A DNA stretch of 64,000 bases from Komagataeibacter sp. FNDCR2 (lineage in GTDB: Bacteria > Pseudomonadota > Alphaproteobacteria > Acetobacterales > Acetobacteraceae): assembly GCF_021295395.1 (NCBI RefSeq), contig NZ_JAIWOU010000001.1, positions 1,418,501-1,482,500 on the forward strand, given 5' to 3'. Shown one piece after another: positions 52,256 through 60,616 of the stretch. A program made the position numbers and the translations under genes. Each line of letters opens with the position of its first letter. The first letter of the stretch is position 1. Under the pieces are notes generated by a model that ran no database searches, was not told the DNA's origin, and saw only the letters and a program-made list of their open reading frames with translations.

Positions 52256-52513
52256 ATGCCTGATGTCATACCTGCCAACTTCACCATAAAAAGTATTGCT
52301 GCGACAGGGGCAGTGTCCACCACAGGTAATAGGGATTTTTTTGTGGAAATAAATATTTCCACACCCGGTGTTGCGCCAATTAATCTTTCTCTAGGTGTCC
52401 AAGCACAGAGCTACGCGTTAGTGCCTTCATCTGCATATTTGGCTCTAAAGAAATTTGTTCGCGCTCTTCAGCTTGGGGTTGATTCACTGGGCGAAGATCT
52501 AAATAACCGCTGA
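52256..52513 (+). CDS. Small protein downstream of the transposase
   Basis: 85 residues. GGAG lies seven bases before the ATG, which follows the transposase stop by 15 bases. Sequence reads as a small beta-rich domain with a C-terminal helix (FTIKSIAATGAVSTTGNRDFFVEI, LKKFVRALQLGVDSLG). No family recognised. Position suggests co-transcription with the transposase and a possible accessory role. An opposite-strand frame (52380-52598) with its own GGAG site overlaps it. Confidence 0.6.
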   Translation: MPDVIPANFTIKSIAATGAVSTTGNRDFFVEINISTPGVAPINLSLGVQAQSYALVPSSAYLALKKFVRALQLGVDSLGEDLNNR

Positions 52514-52587
52514 TTGTCATTGGTGTTACGGTAGCGTCAATGTAAAGTTTGCTTTTAGTTTTCATATTCCCACTCCATTCGTAACAA

Positions 52588-52616
52588 GCAGGGCGCAAAT
52601 TGCGCCCTGCTTTATT
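52588..52616 (+). terminator. Strong terminator behind the transposase operon
   Basis: GCAGGGCGCAA-A-TTGCGCCCTGC, an 11-base stem with a one-base loop, followed by TTTATTT. It would end the rightward transposase transcript inside the transposon. Confidence 0.85.
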
Positions 52617-53087
52617 TACCCCAATGCTTACAATTAGTTAGCACGCTAACTATTGTGAGGTAGTTACCCGAAACCTTGAGAAGTTGCCTGACCTTGACTC
52701 AAGGTTTCACCCTGTTTTGGTACTTTTCAAACAGTCACTGAGCGTCTCCGTCAGCGCAGTAGCTGGTTCGAGCATCTTGCGCATTGTTTCCATATGCGCG
52801 GTCTCTGCGACGCTAAAGGCCGGGCTAAGCCCGAGCGCGGCCTGTTTGGCGAGTTGCTGTGCAGGTGAGTTGGCGTATTCGCGGGCGAGCTCTGTCGTTG
52901 GTGACGCGTAGAGCTCCCGCGCCAGTTTGACCGACGGTGCTTCCAAGTACTCGCGGGTAAAACGCTCGGACGTGAGTTCACGCCCGCCGCGTACGATCTC
53001 TTCGACAGCCGTTAGCGGCTTGCCCCGCGGGATTTTCGAGAGCCTGTCAGCAAGGGGTTCGCCACTTGCTTTGTTGTCGTCATCCAT

Positions 53088-53487
53088 CGCTACTAACTGT
53101 TGTTTGCTTGCACTTCGCTCGGCTGCCGTGGGCTGTCTTGTCTAAATACAGGCCCGTGTCCAAGGCACACGTTGCCATTACAACAACGATCAGACATAGA
53201 GCGGAACGTTATAACGTTTGCGTCGAGCATCTCAAGCTCGGGAAGCTCAAGACCGAAACGTCCGGAAAGGACACCTTGGGCAGATTGAGTTCTCGATTGC
53301 GCCTGCTCAGACAAAGTGCATAACACACTCTGGCTAAACAGGCCGAGATGGGGGGATTCTTGCCTGTCTTCTTTCGGGAGAAAATTGGCAATAGCAGCCC
53401 TATATATGGATACTTCCCTCCGATAATTATTTTTCTTTCAAAAATATATCTAAAAAATTTTCATATTAAAAAATAAAACAGTATTAA
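53088..53487. other. 400-base intergenic region between the split gene and the NACHT gene
   Basis: No gene recognised. A perfect 14-base palindrome AACGTTATAACGTT lies at 53205-53218, a possible operator for the split gene to its left. The right end (53380-53487) is strongly AT-rich. Confidence 0.45.
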
Positions 53488-55689
53488 TCATTTGCATTTC
53501 TCCATTACCTCTAAAATAAACGTTTTCATATTACCTTCTTCGTTATCAAGATTCATTAACGCTGCTCGGTTCTTGACATGATAGAAAGGGGCTGGCCTTC
53601 CAGATGCTCCAATATTTGTTCGCTCAATCAGGAGCTCATGTTTTATCATCAAATCCTTTAGGAACGGCCAATTGTCATCATCGAGAATGCGACGAGCCCC
53701 CCTTTCGTCGTTATCCTTGATCCAAAAAGGCTTGTAACGGACGACTCTTGTAAGAAGATTTAAGAGAGCACAACTACGCAACATCTCATTTAGATGATGA
53801 TTAGGCTGCAGATGAGAAACATGACGACGTCGAATCATCCAGTCGGATATCTCTGCAGGGTCATAAGTCGTTATTTCTGGAAGCGATATCACAGCTGGTT
53901 TTGGGCACGTATCATTAAATATCGTTCCATCATCACCAACAAAAGATACAATAGAACTGTTTTTATCAAAATATATACCTCGCATATCGACGCCATTAGC
54001 AGTAATTTGATTAATAAAAACTCTTTCAAGTTTTATATTTGATACTGTTTCCAAAAGGAATACTTCATCGATCGACATATCCTTGAATACGGGAGTATCA
54101 ACTGGTGTGTAAACGCAGCATGCACTCATAACAAGCGATCCGAGATTTTGCCTAGCTCGGTCCTGCTCGCCGAGAGTTTCGATATTGTCTAATGCCTGTT
54201 GAATAAATCGATCAGATTGCTCGCAAGTTATTAGACGAAATACATCAACAAAAGCTTCGAAAAAATCTATACCAAGAATATTTCTACGGATAAATTTAGG
54301 TATTTCACCTTCGACTATAGCTCGAATAGTTACACGCGCAAGAAAATAATTGTAAACCTGCTCATGAACGAAGCTCTTATAGCCACGCCGGTCATCATCT
54401 TTAAGGAACGCTAGAACTCCCGAACGATTTTTCAGGATACCAAAAAGACTGTCTGGTACAATCTTTTCTGCTGATATTTCTGCTAGCCAAAAAATTGTTT
54501 CAGAAGGAATGGCGCTTGTTTGGTTCTCTGCTATGTCACGCGCTATCTCTTCCATTAATCGAGTAATGAATTCAGAACGACTTTCTTCTGTAGTAATATT
54601 TTCAACGTCTCGGCCGAATTTCGTTGCCTCACGTTTTGTCATCGCTCCAATTAGAAAGGGGAGGAGATCACCAACGTCACCGTCTTGTATCTGCTGAGCC
54701 AAGCCATCTCGGGCTAGTTCGGATAGAAAAAATGGACGAAGAGCGTAGGAAGTCGGTTCAAAAAGTGGTTCAACTGCCTCTGAATCAAGTAATTCCTCTG
54801 ACCATCCCCTGTCAGCGAGCCAAGAACGAGCCGTATGGGGTTTGATGGAGTGTAAAGTATAGGCATCAAGTTGATCAGTTGCTTCGTCAAGGGCAGTTAA
54901 AGCTTTCTTCATACGTTCACGACCAATGAACGTTTCCCGCCCAGCGAGAATGATCTGCCCTTGGCCTCGTGCTTCAATAACGAGGTCGTTTACCTGTGCC
55001 CATGCTAAATCATAACCATTCGGGTCCCCCAACTCGTCAAACCCATCAATAGCAAGCGTAACAAGTCCATGCCTTACTAACACAGGAACTTGGTCGTAAG
55101 TTACAGAACTCCGCAATGTCTGAAGGCTAAAGGCTATCAAATCAGTAATATTTTGCAGCATCCTGCCGCGACTTTCCACATGAAGTATCAACGGACGTTG
55201 AGTGCGCCGAAAGTTGACAGCTCGATGGTAGGCAAGTGAACGGATCAAGCTCGTCTTACCTATACCAGCAGGCCCATCAATTAGCAGAACAGTGGTACGG
55301 GGTTGATGCTCGCCACTCCTATTCGGTACAAGAGCGTCATCAACAAGAGTAAGATCACCTGTTTTCTGGCTTTGCGCAAGCCTTCCCTCAATCGGAATCG
55401 TATCTCCTTCAATACGCCGCTGTAAAAGTGTACTCTGGGTGTCCGCCCACTTACCGAGATTGGCCCAGTTTGATGACGCTAGAAGCGCTCGAAAGTTTAC
55501 ATGATGACGCTCATCACCTGTTTCCACGTTTTCTCGGATGCGTCCGTTAGCTTCTATAATGAGCGTTACATATTGGCCTTCTCGGCAAAGTCTGACTACA
55601 CATGAATTATCAGCCTCAACCAACTCAGGAGGAGACGTACCAATATCCGCAAACACCGATAGGTCATTCAATAGGGCTTCGTGGATCAT
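53488..55689 (-). CDS. NACHT-type STAND NTPase, candidate defence sensor
   Basis: 733 residues. An N-terminal domain of about 130 residues that I do not recognise, then a NACHT-like NTPase: Walker A GPAGIGKTS at 139-147, LILHVESRGR, Walker B TLAIDGFDELGD at 211-222 with the tandem acidic D-x-x-D-E typical of NACHT, and AGRETFIGRERM-type sensor 1. A helical middle (about 330-520, FVHEQVYNYFLARVT) and a C-terminal part with a pentapeptide-like run (IKLERVFINQITANGVDMRGIYF, about 555-580) and a winged-helix-like end follow. The ATG overlaps the NYN gene stop by four bases. AT-rich relative to the chromosome, so probably acquired. Confidence 0.8.
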   Translation of the reverse strand: MIHEALLNDLSVFADIGTSPPELVEADNSCVVRLCREGQYVTLIIEANGRIRENVETGDERHHVNFRALLASSNWANLGKWADTQSTLLQRRIEGDTIPIEGRLAQSQKTGDLTLVDDALVPNRSGEHQPRTTVLLIDGPAGIGKTSLIRSLAYHRAVNFRRTQRPLILHVESRGRMLQNITDLIAFSLQTLRSSVTYDQVPVLVRHGLVTLAIDGFDELGDPNGYDLAWAQVNDLVIEARGQGQIILAGRETFIGRERMKKALTALDEATDQLDAYTLHSIKPHTARSWLADRGWSEELLDSEAVEPLFEPTSYALRPFFLSELARDGLAQQIQDGDVGDLLPFLIGAMTKREATKFGRDVENITTEESRSEFITRLMEEIARDIAENQTSAIPSETIFWLAEISAEKIVPDSLFGILKNRSGVLAFLKDDDRRGYKSFVHEQVYNYFLARVTIRAIVEGEIPKFIRRNILGIDFFEAFVDVFRLITCEQSDRFIQQALDNIETLGEQDRARQNLGSLVMSACCVYTPVDTPVFKDMSIDEVFLLETVSNIKLERVFINQITANGVDMRGIYFDKNSSIVSFVGDDGTIFNDTCPKPAVISLPEITTYDPAEISDWMIRRRHVSHLQPNHHLNEMLRSCALLNLLTRVVRYKPFWIKDNDERGARRILDDDNWPFLKDLMIKHELLIERTNIGASGRPAPFYHVKNRAALMNLDNEEGNMKTFILEVMEKCK

Positions 55690-56345
55690 GATGGTGCATA
55701 CCTCAGTTGATCTAATTTAAGAAATGGGGTTTCTTTTCGTTTTCGAATAAGTAGCACCTTCCCCTTTTCTCCTTTTTTTTCCTCGCGAACACCTTCAGCG
55801 ACGTAAATCGGCGGTACTAAATCATCATCTTCACCAATTAACATAAGCCAACGATGAGGTTCACGATGGGCGAGATCAACCAATTCACTAGCAATTGCAG
55901 TATCGACCATCTTCTCTACAATTGTGTTTTTATTGTTGATGTCTTTACGCAACGTATTTGGTAGGTTGCATCCTAACTTAGGGAAACAACGTGCCGTTAT
56001 CGCTGATGTAAGAGCGTCACCAAAGTTTAACGAAGGACGGATGACTACATTAGTGCGTGTCGAAAGAGATACAAAATCAGCTGCCGCAAATACTTGAATC
56101 ATCGCTTTCCGACGGGAGGTAGCTTCAAAGCCCTGATACCATCCATGGTAAAGCCTTAGCGTCACATCGAAGCGTCTAGCATTATCAATGCCGGTAAGCA
56201 CTCGGCCAATTGTACGCCCAACATAACTAAGAGTATGGCGTGTTAATTCGACCGCTGATGCGGTTGGTAATGCACATGCTGCATGGATCTGCGAGTTCCA
56301 GTCTATAAAGGCCGTTACCATTGTGATACGTCGAGATTGATTCAT
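55686..56345 (-). CDS. NYN/PIN-like nuclease, candidate defence effector
   Basis: 219 residues. The opening VTAFIDWNSQI (Asp15, Asn17), the middle DVTLRLYHGWYQGF, then EKMVDTAIASELV (Asp148) and WLMLIGEDDDLVPPIYVAEGV (Asp173-175) reproduce the acidic active-site order of NYN (LabA/DUF88-like) metal-dependent RNases. A Lys/Arg-rich segment (REEKKGEKGKVLLIRKRKE) near the end may bind nucleic acid. It is the first gene of the pair and is translationally coupled to the NACHT protein. Start 56345 is the longest; ATG 56321 is an alternative and neither has a clear ribosome site. Confidence 0.75.
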   Translation of the reverse strand: MNQSRRITMVTAFIDWNSQIHAACALPTASAVELTRHTLSYVGRTIGRVLTGIDNARRFDVTLRLYHGWYQGFEATSRRKAMIQVFAAADFVSLSTRTNVVIRPSLNFGDALTSAITARCFPKLGCNLPNTLRKDINNKNTIVEKMVDTAIASELVDLAHREPHRWLMLIGEDDDLVPPIYVAEGVREEKKGEKGKVLLIRKRKETPFLKLDQLRYAPS

Positions 56346-56394
56346 TGCTAATAATCTAACGCGATATATGACCTGCGACTAGTAGCTGCTTTCG

Positions 56395-56480
56395 GGAAAC
56401 CGTTAAACCCGCCTGTATGACCGATATGAGGCGACTGCTGCCTGTCCGCTCTGCTTCTGCTATGCCGACAGGCAGGTTGC
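56395..56480 (+). repeat. Dispersed palindromic repeat, copy B
   Basis: Contains CGTTAAACC, CCGATATGAGGCG and the inverted repeat CTGCCTGTC (56438-56446) with GACAGGCAG (56467-56475). About three quarters identical to copy A at 42574-42659, same orientation. Confidence 0.6.
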
Positions 56481-56514
56481 TGCAGGAATTGTCCATAACG
56501 CTTCGCCGTTAATC

Positions 56515-56877
56515 TCAATCAGCAGCTGTGTTCCGCTGGACAGAATGGGCATAGCGGTCCCCCCACGTCTTGAGCGCCTGAATGACCGGCTTCAGCGTCT
56601 TGCCCAACTCGGTCAGGGCGTATTCCACATGCGGTGGCACCTCGGGGAAGACGGTGCGTGACACCAGGCCGTCGGCCTCGAGTTCGCGCAACTGGTTGGT
56701 CAGCATCCGCTGCGTGACATTCGGCAGGCGGCGGCGCAGTTCGCCGAACCGCAGCACCCTGTCCTCGAACAGGTGATACAGGATCAGCGCCTTCCACTTG
56801 CCCCCGAACAGTTCGAGCGTGGCCTCCACCGTGCAGCCGGGGCTGCAGGCCAGCGTGGTGTGACGGATGCGGGGCAT
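56515..56877 (-). CDS. HxlR-family transcriptional regulator
   Basis: 120 residues. Winged helix of the HxlR type: [62 protein letters not shown] and the wing [21 protein letters not shown]-terminal CSPGC cysteines recall redox/electrophile-sensing members such as HypR/YodB. Divergent from the OYE-ALDH operon across 109 bases, so it probably represses it and responds to electrophiles; that is inference. Confidence 0.92.
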   Translation of the reverse strand: MPRIRHTTLACSPGCTVEATLELFGGKWKALILYHLFEDRVLRFGELRRRLPNVTQRMLTNQLRELEADGLVSRTVFPEVPPHVEYALTELGKTLKPVIQALKTWGDRYAHSVQRNTAAD

Positions 56878-56986
56878 GGTATCATTCCTGACACTAGTGG
56901 CGGTTTATGCGCGTTCTTGCGCACACCGCAGGCTGGGTCAATGTTTACATGCGGGCCGGACAGATGGCCTGTATTTGTGAACAAGG

Positions 56987-58117
56987 TTGATTATATCTTC
57001 ATCTTCGTTATTCGGTCCCGTGCGACTGGGCGACCTTCCCCTTGAAAACCGGATCTTCCTGCCGCCACTGACACGCTGCCGCAGTACCCAGCCCGGAGAC
57101 ATCGCCAACGCGTTGATGGCCGAATATTACGCGCAGCGCACTCGGGCGGGTTGCCTGATTACCGAAGGCACGCAGATCGAACCCCGCGGACAGGGTTATG
57201 CGTGGACGCCGGGCATTTACTCCCCCGAACAGATCGCAGGCTGGAAACTCGTCACCGACGCGGTGCACGCAACGCGGCGGCCCATCTTTGCACAATTGTG
57301 GCATGTCGGCCGCGTCTCCCACCGCGCATTGCAGCCCGGTCATGAGGCACCGATCGCCCCGGCCGCCGTCGCGGCAACAGGCGTAAACGTGTTCATCCCC
57401 ACGGGACCGGGCACGGGAAAGCTGGTCCCACCCGACATGCCGCGCACACTTTCCGTCCCCGAAATCCATGAACTGGTGGAGATGTATGCGCAGGCGGCGC
57501 GTAATGCGCTGTCCGCAGGCTTCGATGGCGTGGAGATCCACGCCGCCAATGGGTATCTGATCAACCAGTTCCTATCCGAACGCGCCAATTTCCGCACCGA
57601 TGCTTATGGCGGCAGCCTGTCCAACCGCCTGCGCTTCCTGCGCGAGGTGGTGGAAGCCGTCTCCGCCGTGGTTACGCCTGACAGGATGGGCGTGCGGTTT
57701 TCCCCGCTGTTTGGCACGACCACACAAGAGCGCGTCTATCTCGGCCTGCTGGAGGACAATCCGGCGGAGACCTACACGCAGGCCGTACGCGTGCTGGCCG
57801 AGGCAGGCATCGCCTATGTCTCGCTGGCCGAGGCTGATTGGGACAACGCACCCGAAATGCCGGACGCCTTCCGCGCCAGCGTGCGCGACATCTTTGGCGG
57901 CCGCATCCTGTGCGCGGGTCGGTACGACCTGCACAAGGCGCAGCATGTGCTGGGCCATGGATGGGCGGACATGATCGGCTTTGGCCGGAAGTTCATCGCC
58001 AATCCGGACCTGCCCGCGCGGCTGGAACATAACTGGCCGCTCAATCCGCTGGACCCGGCGACGATGTATGGCGGCAGCGCGCATGGCTACACCGACTACC
58101 CTTTCCATAACCAATAA
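56987..58117 (+). CDS. Old yellow enzyme-type ene-reductase (NemA-like)
   Basis: 376 residues, FMN-dependent TIM barrel. Signatures: SLFGPVRLGDLPLENRIFLPPLTRCRS, AQLWHVGRVSH (FMN/active site), EIHAANGYLINQFLSERANFRTDAYGGSLSNRLRF with the catalytic HAANGYL and Tyr, and DMIGFGRKFIANPDL. Reduces activated C=C bonds of enals, enones or nitro compounds with NADPH. The start is odd: only TTG at 56987 lies after an in-frame stop at 56978, and the AAGG ribosome-like site directly touches it, so initiation could also be at a rare codon just downstream. Followed 16 bases later by an aldehyde dehydrogenase. Confidence 0.93.
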   Translation: MIISSSSLFGPVRLGDLPLENRIFLPPLTRCRSTQPGDIANALMAEYYAQRTRAGCLITEGTQIEPRGQGYAWTPGIYSPEQIAGWKLVTDAVHATRRPIFAQLWHVGRVSHRALQPGHEAPIAPAAVAATGVNVFIPTGPGTGKLVPPDMPRTLSVPEIHELVEMYAQAARNALSAGFDGVEIHAANGYLINQFLSERANFRTDAYGGSLSNRLRFLREVVEAVSAVVTPDRMGVRFSPLFGTTTQERVYLGLLEDNPAETYTQAVRVLAEAGIAYVSLAEADWDNAPEMPDAFRASVRDIFGGRILCAGRYDLHKAQHVLGHGWADMIGFGRKFIANPDLPARLEHNWPLNPLDPATMYGGSAHGYTDYPFHNQ

Positions 58118-58133
58118 ACAGGGAAACGGACCA

Positions 58134-59504
58134 ATGAGTTTTTACCAGACCCTCAACCCGACCACGGAAACCGTGGAACGCACGTTCGAACTGCACACCG
58201 CCGCGCAGATGAAGGCGATTGTCGATCGCGCGGACCATGTGTGGAAGACCGACTGGAAGAAGCGCGATATCGCCGCTCGCAAGGTCATCATGTCGAAGGC
58301 CGCCGACCTGCTGCGCCGCGACCGGGTGGCCCATGCGCGCCTGATCGCGACCGAAATGGGCAAGGCCCTGCCTGACGCGCTGGAAGAAATCGACATCACC
58401 GCTGATATCCTGTCCTTCTATGCCGATGGTGCGGCAGAATTCCTTGCCCCCACGCATCTGAAGGTTAAGGAAGGCCATGCGAAGATCATCAACCAGCCTC
58501 TGGGCCTGATCTACTGTATCGAGCCATGGAATTTCCCCTATTACCAGCTTGCCCGCGTGGCGGGGCCGAACCTGATGGCGGGCAACGTGGTCATCGCCAA
58601 GCACGCGCCCAACGTGCCGCAATGCGCGCTGGCCTTTGAAAAGCTGTTTCATAACGCGGGCGCGCCTGCTGGCGTCTATACCAATATCTTCCTCGACAAC
58701 GATCAGTCGGCCGAACTGATCAGGGATGTCCGCATCCGTGGCGTCGCCCTGACCGGCAGCGAACGCGCGGGCCAGACGGTCGCGGCCGAAGCGGGGGCGG
58801 CGCTGAAGAAGGACACGATGGAACTTGGCGGCAGCGACGCGTTCATCGTGCTGGATGACGCGGACCTTGAACTGGCGGTCAAGTGGGCGACGTGGGGCCG
58901 GTTTGCCAATAACGGGCAGGTCTGCACGGCGGCCAAGCGCATGATCGTGCATGAGAAGGTCTATGACGCCTTCCTCGCGGGCCTGAAAAAGGCGATCACG
59001 CAGTTCCGCATTGGTGATCCGCTGGCCGAGGGCACCACCCATGGCCCGATGAGCAGCAGGAAGGCACTCGACACCGCACTGGCGCAGACCGACGAAGCGG
59101 TCAGGGCAGGAGCGACGCTGGTGGCCGGGGGCAAGCGGATGGAGCGGACAGGCTTCTTCATGGAACCGACCATCCTGACCAATGTGTCAAAGGACAACCC
59201 GGTCTTCTATCAGGAGATTTTCGGCCCCGTTGCGGTCGTACACAAGGTTGTATCGGAACATGAGGCCATTGAACTGGCCAATGACTCCCCTTACGGCCTT
59301 GGCGGTTCCGTGTTCTCCCGCGACCTTGGCCGGGCGGAACGGGTAGCCGAAGCGGTCGAGACAGGCATGATGTTCTTCAACACAGCCACGGCCGCAGCCC
59401 CCGAACTGCCCTTTGGCGGGATCAAGAATTCAGGCTTTGGCCGCGAACTGTCCTTCCTGGGTATTGAGGAGTTCATCAACCGTAAGCTGATCCGCCTCGC
59501 CTGA
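58134..59504 (+). CDS. NAD(P)-dependent aldehyde dehydrogenase (succinate-semialdehyde type)
   Basis: 456 residues. Catalytic Cys in FANNGQVCTAAKR and general-base Glu in MELGGSDAFIV; cofactor loop LTGSERAGQTVAAEAG; C-terminal ELPFGGIKNSGFGRELSFLGIEEF. Wording is that of the short (about 456-residue) Sad/GabD-like group. ATG 58134 follows AGGGAAACGGA; the frame extends into the preceding gene only as a shadow. Operon with the ene-reductase suggests a detoxification route in which unsaturated aldehydes are reduced and then oxidised to acids. Confidence 0.93.
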   Translation: MSFYQTLNPTTETVERTFELHTAAQMKAIVDRADHVWKTDWKKRDIAARKVIMSKAADLLRRDRVAHARLIATEMGKALPDALEEIDITADILSFYADGAAEFLAPTHLKVKEGHAKIINQPLGLIYCIEPWNFPYYQLARVAGPNLMAGNVVIAKHAPNVPQCALAFEKLFHNAGAPAGVYTNIFLDNDQSAELIRDVRIRGVALTGSERAGQTVAAEAGAALKKDTMELGGSDAFIVLDDADLELAVKWATWGRFANNGQVCTAAKRMIVHEKVYDAFLAGLKKAITQFRIGDPLAEGTTHGPMSSRKALDTALAQTDEAVRAGATLVAGGKRMERTGFFMEPTILTNVSKDNPVFYQEIFGPVAVVHKVVSEHEAIELANDSPYGLGGSVFSRDLGRAERVAEAVETGMMFFNTATAAAPELPFGGIKNSGFGRELSFLGIEEFINRKLIRLA

Positions 59505-59839
59505 AGATTAGGCGAACGCTGCTTTCTTTCCCGGATAAAATCCTGTCCGGGGCAGAGGTGTGCTACTCATCAAGTTAAATACCACCTGCGGCTCAAGTGA
59601 TACGAAGAAATGGTATATGCCTGCTTTGGCAACCGCACGATTAGTCATCGAATGACCGGGACAAGGCCGATTACTGACTGCCTGCTTTCTACCCCTATCG
59701 AGCAGACAGTCTGATTCGCATTTTATTACCTTTCTATGGCCCTGCACCTTCATAGCGGCAGGCTTGCGGCGCGCATCTACGTGGCCATCATCGTCCGTGT
59801 TTTTGCCCGCGCGCAATGTGTCTACACAAAACGCAGCAA
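59505..59839. other. Intergenic region with a third, degenerate palindromic repeat
   Basis: 335 bases between convergent genes. 59653-59712 resembles copies A and B (ATGACCG...AGGC...CTGACTGCCTG) and forms a hairpin GACTGCCTGCT (59677-59687) / AGCAGACAGTC (59702-59712) with one mismatch. No gene seen. Confidence 0.5.
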
Positions 59840-60511
59840 TCAGCCAAGTTTCACAGACAGTTCGACGTCCCCGTCAAACGGCAGCGATAGATACCCGGCG
59901 GCCGGAGAGCGCACCCGCGCCAGATAATCCGGACTGTAATCAGCATTGTCCGCAACAATCATCGCGCCAGGGCGCAGCCTGCTTTCCAGCAGCGCAAGGA
60001 TATCAGGATAAAGCGGCTTGGCACCGTCGAGCAGCACAAAGTCTATGGTCTCGGGCGGATTGGTGGCGAGCGTGCTCAGGGCATCCCCCTCGCGTATTTC
60101 CACAAGATCGGCCAGCCCGGCTTCTTCAACATGCTGCCGCGCACGGACGATCTTGGAAGGTTCGAATTCGGTGGTAATCAGTTTGCCACCTCCATTGTCG
60201 CGCAGGGCAGCAGCAAGATGGATTGTCGAAACCCCGAAGGATGTTCCGAACTCCACAATGTGCTGCGCCCGCATGGCGCGGGCCAGCATGTACAGGAGCA
60301 TGCCTGTTTCGCGTGAGACAGGAAGCCACAGGTCTTTTGCGAGACCGTAGAATTTCACATAGTCAGCCCGGCTGCTGACCAGACGCTGCAATTCTTCTGG
60401 AGCCAGATTGGAGACGGCAGGGCTCGTGGTGGCATCCGCCTCGGCGAACAGCCGGTCGAGCAGCGGAACGACTGGTGGGCTCATCAGGGTGGGAGCTTTA
60501 TCAGGGGTCAT
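59840..60511 (-). CDS. SAM-dependent O-methyltransferase
   Basis: 223 residues, class I methyltransferase of the O-methyltransferase family 3 (catechol/caffeoyl-CoA-like). SAM-binding motif I is VEFGTSFGVSTIHLA (about residue 90), with TTEFEPSKIVRARQHV (acidic ribose ligand), LVEIREGDAL and VLLDGAKPLYPDIL (metal/catalytic region). ATG 60511 is chosen; the frame continues to 60931 but that part lies antisense to the TetR gene and is not family-like. Divergent from the TetR regulator, which probably controls it. Confidence 0.9.
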   Translation of the reverse strand: MTPDKAPTLMSPPVVPLLDRLFAEADATTSPAVSNLAPEELQRLVSSRADYVKFYGLAKDLWLPVSRETGMLLYMLARAMRAQHIVEFGTSFGVSTIHLAAALRDNGGGKLITTEFEPSKIVRARQHVEEAGLADLVEIREGDALSTLATNPPETIDFVLLDGAKPLYPDILALLESRLRPGAMIVADNADYSPDYLARVRSPAAGYLSLPFDGDVELSVKLG

Positions 60512-60616
60512 GATGTGATCTCTGTTCCGTAACGGAGGTTGCTGCGCTTTACCTTGCGCATCCCGCAAAAATACGATTAATTCATCGCGTTTTCTATTCG
60601 CATTCCCCGCCCCCCC

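Larger units (their letters stand above)
50035..52738. mobile_element. 2.7-kb IS5-family transposon with passenger genes
   Basis: Perfect 17-base inverted repeats GTGACTGTTTGAAAAGT (50035-50051) and its complement (52722-52738), flanked by TGA on both sides (50032-50034, 52739-52741), a TNA duplication. Inside: an IS5-type transposase plus an exported protein, a PH-domain protein, a small protein and a structured non-coding stretch. The interrupted gene is restored on excision, proving the borders. Confidence 0.85.
49822..53087 (-). pseudogene. Unknown gene split by a 2.7-kb transposon and cut at its 3' end
   Basis: N-terminal part 53087 down to 52742 (MDDDNKASGEPLADRLSKIP to EPATALTETL), C-terminal part 50031 to 49822 (NAIQPLAIDHAKFVSIGG to SIGSAIKQL). 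Removing the element at 50035-52738 with one TGA copy joins ...TETL and NAIQP in one frame. The C-terminus is then lost at the IS427-like element. Helix-rich with repeating ELARE/ELYAS-like segments; no family recognised. Confidence 0.7.

Noticed and set aside
52380..52565. Minus-strand small frame with a GGAG site opposite the 85-residue gene
   Set aside because: The rightward gene is better placed (15 bases after the transposase, good ribosome site, before a rightward terminator). Kept as a doubt, not called.
53093..53326. 77-codon minus-strand frame upstream of the split gene
   Set aside because: Contains the 14-base palindrome and has no ribosome site or family; more likely regulatory DNA.
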